In this document: positions 60,142 through 64,000 of the stretch, one piece after another | Layout: every line of letters begins with the position of its first letter | Numbering within the stretch: position 1 is the first letter of the stretch | Assembly (NCBI RefSeq): GCF_039548895.1 | Contig: NZ_JBCLVG010000003.1 | Reading direction: 5' to 3' (one strand) | Length of the DNA stretch: 64,000 bases | DNA from: Orlajensenia stereocauli | GTDB taxonomy: Bacteria > Actinomycetota > Actinomycetes > Actinomycetales > Microbacteriaceae | Made by a program: the position numbers and the translations under genes | The notes under the pieces: generated by a model | Databases searched by the model: none | Seen by the model: only the letters and a program-made list of their open reading frames with translations | Told to the model about the DNA's origin: nothing

Positions 60142-61779
60142 ATGTCTGCGACGACGGATCTCGACCGGCTCGGCTCCGAATTCTGGGGATGGAAGGCGGC
60201 GAACGGCTTCCACACCTCCGACGACGTTCCGCGGATGGCACGGCCCGCGGGGTGGGTGGCGTCGTTCGACGCCGCATCCGTCGCGGAACGGATTGTGCAG
60301 CTGCACGTGTTCGTCGACCGACATGCCGCCATCGACGTGAGCGCCGAGCCCGTCTCGGTGCAGGTCGACCATCGGCTTCTCGGCTCCGCCCTCGCACGAG
60401 TGCACTGGGAGCTCGACGTGCTCCGCAACTGGCAGCGCGACGCGGTGTTCCTCTTCGGCCAGATCGTCGGCCCGTGGTTCGACCTGCTGCTGCAGCCGCT
60501 GCCCTTCCATGCCGAGCGCCGAGCCGACCTCGTGACGGTGCTCACCGCGGTTCCGGATGCCGTGGACGGGGCGATCGCCAACCTCGCCGAGCATGGCGTC
60601 GCTTCGCTGGCCCACGTGGCCATCGGGATGCTGGACGACATCGGAGATCGCATCGAGGCATCCGTCACGGCAGTCGCCGAGCAGGTCGACGACGAGACAA
60701 CAGTTGCACTCATGGCAGCGCTCCCGGCCGCCCGCGACGCCCTCGAGCACTATCGCGCCTGGCTCGAGCGGAACGCCGACGGCCTCGGGCCCGACGCAAC
60801 CGTGGGCCGGGAGGCATTCGTCTGGTACCTGCGCCATGTCGCACTGATCGCCAGCGAGCCTGAGGAACTGGTGCGCGCTGCCGAGCAGGACTATCGACGC
60901 GCGGTAGCAGCTGAGGCAGCCGCTCGGGCGAGCTTCACGGGGGAGCCGGACCCGCTGGTCGCGGCATCCGTCGGCGAAGAAGTGGCGGCCCAGATCGATG
61001 CAGAGCGGGAGGTGCGGGCGTTCTATGAGAACCACGATCTGCTCAGTCAGCCCGAGGGCTTGCGGCACTACGAGTTCGCCGCGACGCCCGCCTACCTGGC
61101 GCCCTTCGCGATGTTCGGCGTGACCGACGACCTCGGCAGTCATGCCCGGAACGAGACGGCCACCTCGTACATCCCCGAACCGTCGACCGACCTGCCCTAC
61201 TTCGACGCAGCGAACGCCCGTGATCCGCGGCTCGGCATCATCCACGAGGCCGTGCATGCCCAGCAACTCGCGCTCTCCTGGGGCAATCCGCGGCCGCTGC
61301 GGCGTCACGTCTACGATTCGGTGCCCAACGAGGGCCTCGCGCACTACAACGAAGAGCTCATGCTCACCGCCGGACTGTTCGCCGACGCCCCGCACTCGCA
61401 GGTGATCGTGCACAACTTCATGCGCCTGCGGGCTTTGCGGGTGATCGTCGACGTCAACCTCGTCACCGGTGTCTTCACCCACGCGGATGCTGTGCGCTTC
61501 TTCGTGCAGCGCGTGCCGATGGATCTCGCCACGGCAACCGAAGAGACTGCCATGTACGTCGCGACGCCGGGGCTCGCGATGTCGTACAACGTGGGCAAGC
61601 ACGAGGTGCTGCGGTTGGTGGCTGATGCGGCCGTAGCGGGTGGTGGTGGTGGCGATGCCTTCGACCTGCGTCGCATGCACGATTTCCTGTGGGAGAACGG
61701 CAACGTGCCGATGTCCCTCCTGCGCTGGGAACTGCTCGGTGATCGCTCGGATGTCGACGTGCTCGACGCTGCACCGTGA
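60142..61779 (+). CDS. DUF885 family protein (peptidase-like)
   Basis: This 545-residue protein of the DUF885 family is related to M32/M3-like zinc peptidases. The zinc-binding HEAVH starts at His368 (IIHEAVHAQQLALSWGN) and the third ligand is probably Glu397 (NEGLAHYNEELML). Before it lie helices such as LVRAAEQDYRRAVAAEAAAR and the segment HYEFAATPAYLAPFAMFG; the C-terminus contains YVATPGLAMSYNVGKHEVLR. Residues required for metal binding are present, so peptidase activity is plausible, while the substrate is unknown. There is no signal peptide. The ATG at 60142 is preceded after 6 nt by TACGCT (60130-60135), a leaderless pattern. Confidence 0.87.
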   Translation: MSATTDLDRLGSEFWGWKAANGFHTSDDVPRMARPAGWVASFDAASVAERIVQLHVFVDRHAAIDVSAEPVSVQVDHRLLGSALARVHWELDVLRNWQRDAVFLFGQIVGPWFDLLLQPLPFHAERRADLVTVLTAVPDAVDGAIANLAEHGVASLAHVAIGMLDDIGDRIEASVTAVAEQVDDETTVALMAALPAARDALEHYRAWLERNADGLGPDATVGREAFVWYLRHVALIASEPEELVRAAEQDYRRAVAAEAAARASFTGEPDPLVAASVGEEVAAQIDAEREVRAFYENHDLLSQPEGLRHYEFAATPAYLAPFAMFGVTDDLGSHARNETATSYIPEPSTDLPYFDAANARDPRLGIIHEAVHAQQLALSWGNPRPLRRHVYDSVPNEGLAHYNEELMLTAGLFADAPHSQVIVHNFMRLRALRVIVDVNLVTGVFTHADAVRFFVQRVPMDLATATEETAMYVATPGLAMSYNVGKHEVLRLVADAAVAGGGGGDAFDLRRMHDFLWENGNVPMSLLRWELLGDRSDVDVLDAAP

Positions 61780-61871
61780 CACGCCTCCCTCGGACGGGCG
61801 AAGGCGAGCGGATGAGGTGACCGCGAACGGGGGCGAGAGATGCGGCGGGCCTGCTCGCTAGCATCAGACCC

Positions 61872-62183
61872 GTGCGGATGACTCGACCTGCGGCCGTGGC
61901 CCTTCTGATCGGTATCGCGATGACGTCTGCGGGGTGCAGCGCCGGCGTCGCCTCGTGGGGCGTCAACGGTGTCGATCCTGACGCCCCCGCGCCAGCGCCC
62001 GCGGCATCCGTCTGGACGTGCAGCTACCTGCCGACGATGGACGACGACTGGCACAACGACGTGCTCTGCACCAACGGCACTGAGGAACAGCGGCCCTACC
62101 TCCTTGAAGGCGACGACTTCATCACCGAGGACGAGATCATGCAGGCGGCCCGCGAATACGAGACTGTGCTCAACGGAGGCTGA
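61872..62183 (+). CDS. Small lipoprotein
   Basis: This 103-residue protein has a lipoprotein signal peptide (RPAAVALLIGIAMTSAGC, lipidation Cys22) and a short mature part with an Ala/Pro linker. The compact acidic domain holds two Cys (WTCSYLPTMDDDWHNDVLC). No family is recognised. The GTG at 61872 lies 7 nt behind TAGCAT (61859-61864), so it is probably leaderless; an ATG two codons on is an alternative. It ends against the convergent NERD protein gene, whose stop begins at the next base. Confidence 0.75.
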   Translation: MRMTRPAAVALLIGIAMTSAGCSAGVASWGVNGVDPDAPAPAPAASVWTCSYLPTMDDDWHNDVLCTNGTEEQRPYLLEGDDFITEDEIMQAAREYETVLNGG

Positions 62184-63632
62184 TCAGAGCGCCGCTTCCC
62201 CGCTCGGCGCCGGAACCGTCACCGTGCTCGCATACTCGGGCCCCGTCAGCGTGAGGGAGTAGGAGGCACCGTCCGCGCTCACCGCGTAGGCGGCTGTCGT
62301 TCCGTCGGGTAGGTCGACCAATGTCACCCCGGCATCCGTCTGAAGTACGGATGCGCCCGGCGTCACGATGAGTGCAGTCGGGCGTATGCCGTCTGGGCTG
62401 TTCGCGTCGAGGGCTGCGGCAGCAGACGATGCGGCCGTTTCAAGTGCGAGCTGCTCGGCACTCTGAGAGGCGAACTGTTGGGCGGTGACATCCTTCTGTG
62501 CGTTATTCGACACGGATGACACGACGCCCCACACGATGAGTAGGACGACGAAGCCGCCGATCATAGAACTGGGAGAAGACTCCTTCTTCTTGCTCTTCTT
62601 ACGCTGTCTATTCGTCGGTCGCGGCGGTCGTTGAGTCGTCGGCCGAGCCTGACGAGACGGCCGGGCTTGCGACGGCGAACGAACCGTACGCGGTGCCGGC
62701 ATAGGTACCGTGCCGATATACGCATGGATGCGCTCGAACTCGGCGTTCAGTTCGGCGCCGGTCGCGGTCGAGAGGGGGTCACGCGACCACGTCTCGGCGC
62801 GGGCCGCCGCGGCGGCGATCTGGGCAACCTGCTCGTCGCTGTAGTTCCGGCGGTGCGTGCGGAGGAAGGAGAGGAGCTCGTCATCACTCACCACGTCCAC
62901 GAGTGCCCCGTCGACCTCGGGCTCGGCGCGAATCGTCAGATTTGCCCCGACAACGACGATGATGCCGAATACGTCGACCGAGAGCCCTCCTGCGTGGGAG
63001 AGTAGGCGCTCTGCACGTCCTGCTTCGTGTGCCGCGTTCGTGAGGTAATGCTGAGGCCGGTTGCTGACTCGGAACGCACGCCCTGCCACCCATACCGCTT
63101 TGCCCGGGTGGTGCTTCGTGTTGAGGGTGAAGACCCCGGGTGGGCCAATCAGCACATGGTCGATGTCGCTTCCGTCGGAGCCGACGGGAACAGAATGCAA
63201 CACGGTCCATTCGGGTCCGAGCTGTGACAGAACTCCGGCAACACGGCGCTCGCCGATCGCACCTGTGTGCCACGATCGCATCTCCGCGTACTGGCCGGCG
63301 TCCCGAAGTTCGATGAGCTTCTCGATCACTGCGTGGGCTGGTATCCGGGCGCGAAGATCGTTCGGTGCGAGGGAGACGGATTGCGCCACCACGCGAGGTT
63401 CGGTCGGCTCGTTCTTCGCGGGTGCGGCCGGTGCATAGTCGGCACCGACATCAGGATCACGTGGAGACCGGTAGTCCGCCCAAGCCGCACCGGTCCACCA
63501 GCGCCACTGTGACGCATCCGTCTGGTCCGTGTACCAACCCTGAGGCGGTCGTGGGGGCAGCGGCGACTCGAGCGCGAGCGCCTCGTCTGCGACGTCATCT
63601 TCGACTGGAGCTGAATGACGACCGGGAGGCAT
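62184..63632 (-). CDS. NERD nuclease-like / DUF2510 membrane protein
   Basis: This 482-residue protein has DUF2510 at residues about 30-57 (PPQGWYTDQTDASQWRWWTG). A NERD domain follows at about 115-235 (HTGAIGERRVAGVLSQLGPE, SDIDHVLIGPPGVFTLNTKH), with the Asp and Lys of the endonuclease-like core. A basic, Lys/Ser-rich stretch leads to a membrane helix near 355-375 (IGGFVVLLIVWGVVSSVSNN) and an extracellular C-terminal part. NERD is a predicted nuclease-related domain without a demonstrated activity in this setting. The ATG at 63632 begins MPPGRHSAPVED. Confidence 0.83.
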   Translation of the reverse strand: MPPGRHSAPVEDDVADEALALESPLPPRPPQGWYTDQTDASQWRWWTGAAWADYRSPRDPDVGADYAPAAPAKNEPTEPRVVAQSVSLAPNDLRARIPAHAVIEKLIELRDAGQYAEMRSWHTGAIGERRVAGVLSQLGPEWTVLHSVPVGSDGSDIDHVLIGPPGVFTLNTKHHPGKAVWVAGRAFRVSNRPQHYLTNAAHEAGRAERLLSHAGGLSVDVFGIIVVVGANLTIRAEPEVDGALVDVVSDDELLSFLRTHRRNYSDEQVAQIAAAAARAETWSRDPLSTATGAELNAEFERIHAYIGTVPMPAPRTVRSPSQARPSRQARPTTQRPPRPTNRQRKKSKKKESSPSSMIGGFVVLLIVWGVVSSVSNNAQKDVTAQQFASQSAEQLALETAASSAAAALDANSPDGIRPTALIVTPGASVLQTDAGVTLVDLPDGTTAAYAVSADGASYSLTLTGPEYASTVTVPAPSGEAAL

Positions 63633-63814
63633 CCGCCCACGCTATCGACGCCTCCGTCGAACGCGCTGGCCCCAGAGCGGGCGACTTACAGAGGTTTTAC
63701 AGCAGGTGAACTGGGCCTTCCTAGGCCGTGCCTGGCCACCATCCTTTGTTCATCGGAAGCCCGCATCGGCCGGTCTGCGCGGAGAGTGCGCTCGCACAGC
63801 GTAGGAATAGCACT

Positions 63815-64000
63815 ATGAACAATGAGGTTTCATCGCTCCGCATCGGAGTGGTCCGGGAATCGGCCGCGGGTGAGAGGCGGGTGGCCCTCGTGCCGAAGGC
63901 CGTCGCCGGGCTCGTCGCGAAAGGGCTCGAGGTCGTGGTCGAGGCGGGCGCGGGCAAAGGAGCGCTCATCGACGACGCGGCCTACGCGGCGGCGGGCGCG
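63815..64000 (+). CDS. pntA: NAD(P) transhydrogenase alpha subunit, N-terminal fragment
   Basis: The first 62 residues (MNNEVSSLRIGVVRESAAGE, RRVALVPKAVAGLVAKGLEV, VVEAGAGKGALIDDAAYAAA) match the N-terminus shared by transhydrogenase subunit alpha and alanine dehydrogenase. The RVALVPK block supports PntA (hydride transfer between NADH and NADP, coupled to proton flow), but with only this part the alternative cannot be fully excluded. AGGA lies 8 nt before the ATG. The gene runs out of the window. Confidence 0.75.
   Translation, partial: MNNEVSSLRIGVVRESAAGERRVALVPKAVAGLVAKGLEVVVEAGAGKGALIDDAAYAAAGA

Noticed and set aside
59896..61782. A 628-codon minus-strand frame
   Set aside because: Antisense to the DUF885 gene, whose HEAVH motif and family blocks are clear.
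1..64000. tRNA, rRNA, integrase, transposase or riboswitch
   Set aside because: Looked for near the island borders and in intergenic regions; none could be supported by reading the sequence.

Overview
The window is 64 kb of high-GC DNA, apparently from an actinobacterium. Microbacteriaceae is the best guess. This rests on the very frequent word GGCATCCGTC/GACGGATGCC, many genes that seem to be transcribed without a leader, DUF2510/excalibur/G5/KTSC/ChaB-type proteins, ClpP pairs and an ECF42 sigma factor. No rRNA, tRNA, CRISPR array or insertion sequence was seen. The window starts inside an MFS transporter gene and ends inside a transhydrogenase alpha-subunit gene.

Layout. (1) 0-2.8 kb: an MFS transporter and a divergent DUF2207 membrane protein. 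(2) 2.9-15.9 kb: a minus-strand operon of four giant proteins (593, 1513, 1182 and 1029 aa), fused by 1-4 nt junctions. Only the first-transcribed one (15.9 kb end) has a domain I can name, DUF6603. This is the strongest candidate for an undescribed system. (3) 16-19 kb: a DGPF/ECF42 sigma pair with a matching autoregulatory promoter, an orphan Hcp tube-protein homologue and a YjbR-like protein. (4) 19-21.8 kb: a secreted subtilase and a DHFR-like reductase. (5) 21.8-28.6 kb: a galactoside locus with GH42 beta-galactosidase divergent from a sugar ABC importer (binding protein and two permeases, no ATPase) and a LacI regulator. (6) 28.7-33.1 kb: a small membrane protein, a secreted gamma-glutamyltransferase and a SulP transporter. 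(7) 33.2-35.2 kb: a ClgR-like regulator convergent with an extra ClpP pair, one member of which lacks the catalytic serine. (8) 35.3-49.5 kb: an LPXTG surface protein, an antiporter, glyoxalase-fold proteins, hydrolases, a methyltransferase, RidA, a collagen-like secreted protein and small stress-type proteins, then a membrane-anchored HNH protein.

(9) 50.5-59 kb is an accessory island with lower GC and different codon use. It holds a decayed response regulator, a two-gene restriction-like module (PLD-DEAH helicase plus an ISP-like adenine methylase), an SRA-HNH modification-dependent nuclease and a MutT-like Nudix protein. (10) 59.3-64 kb returns to chromosomal genes: a DUF885 peptidase-like protein, a lipoprotein, a NERD/DUF2510 membrane protein and the start of pntA.

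An intergenic palindromic repeat (ends CGCTCGCTGAGG and CGAAGCG) occurs at nine or more places directly behind genes, sometimes supplying the stop codon. It probably works as a bidirectional terminator or REP-like element. At least twelve genes have a TANNNT-like box 6-7 nt before the start codon, which suggests widespread leaderless transcription.
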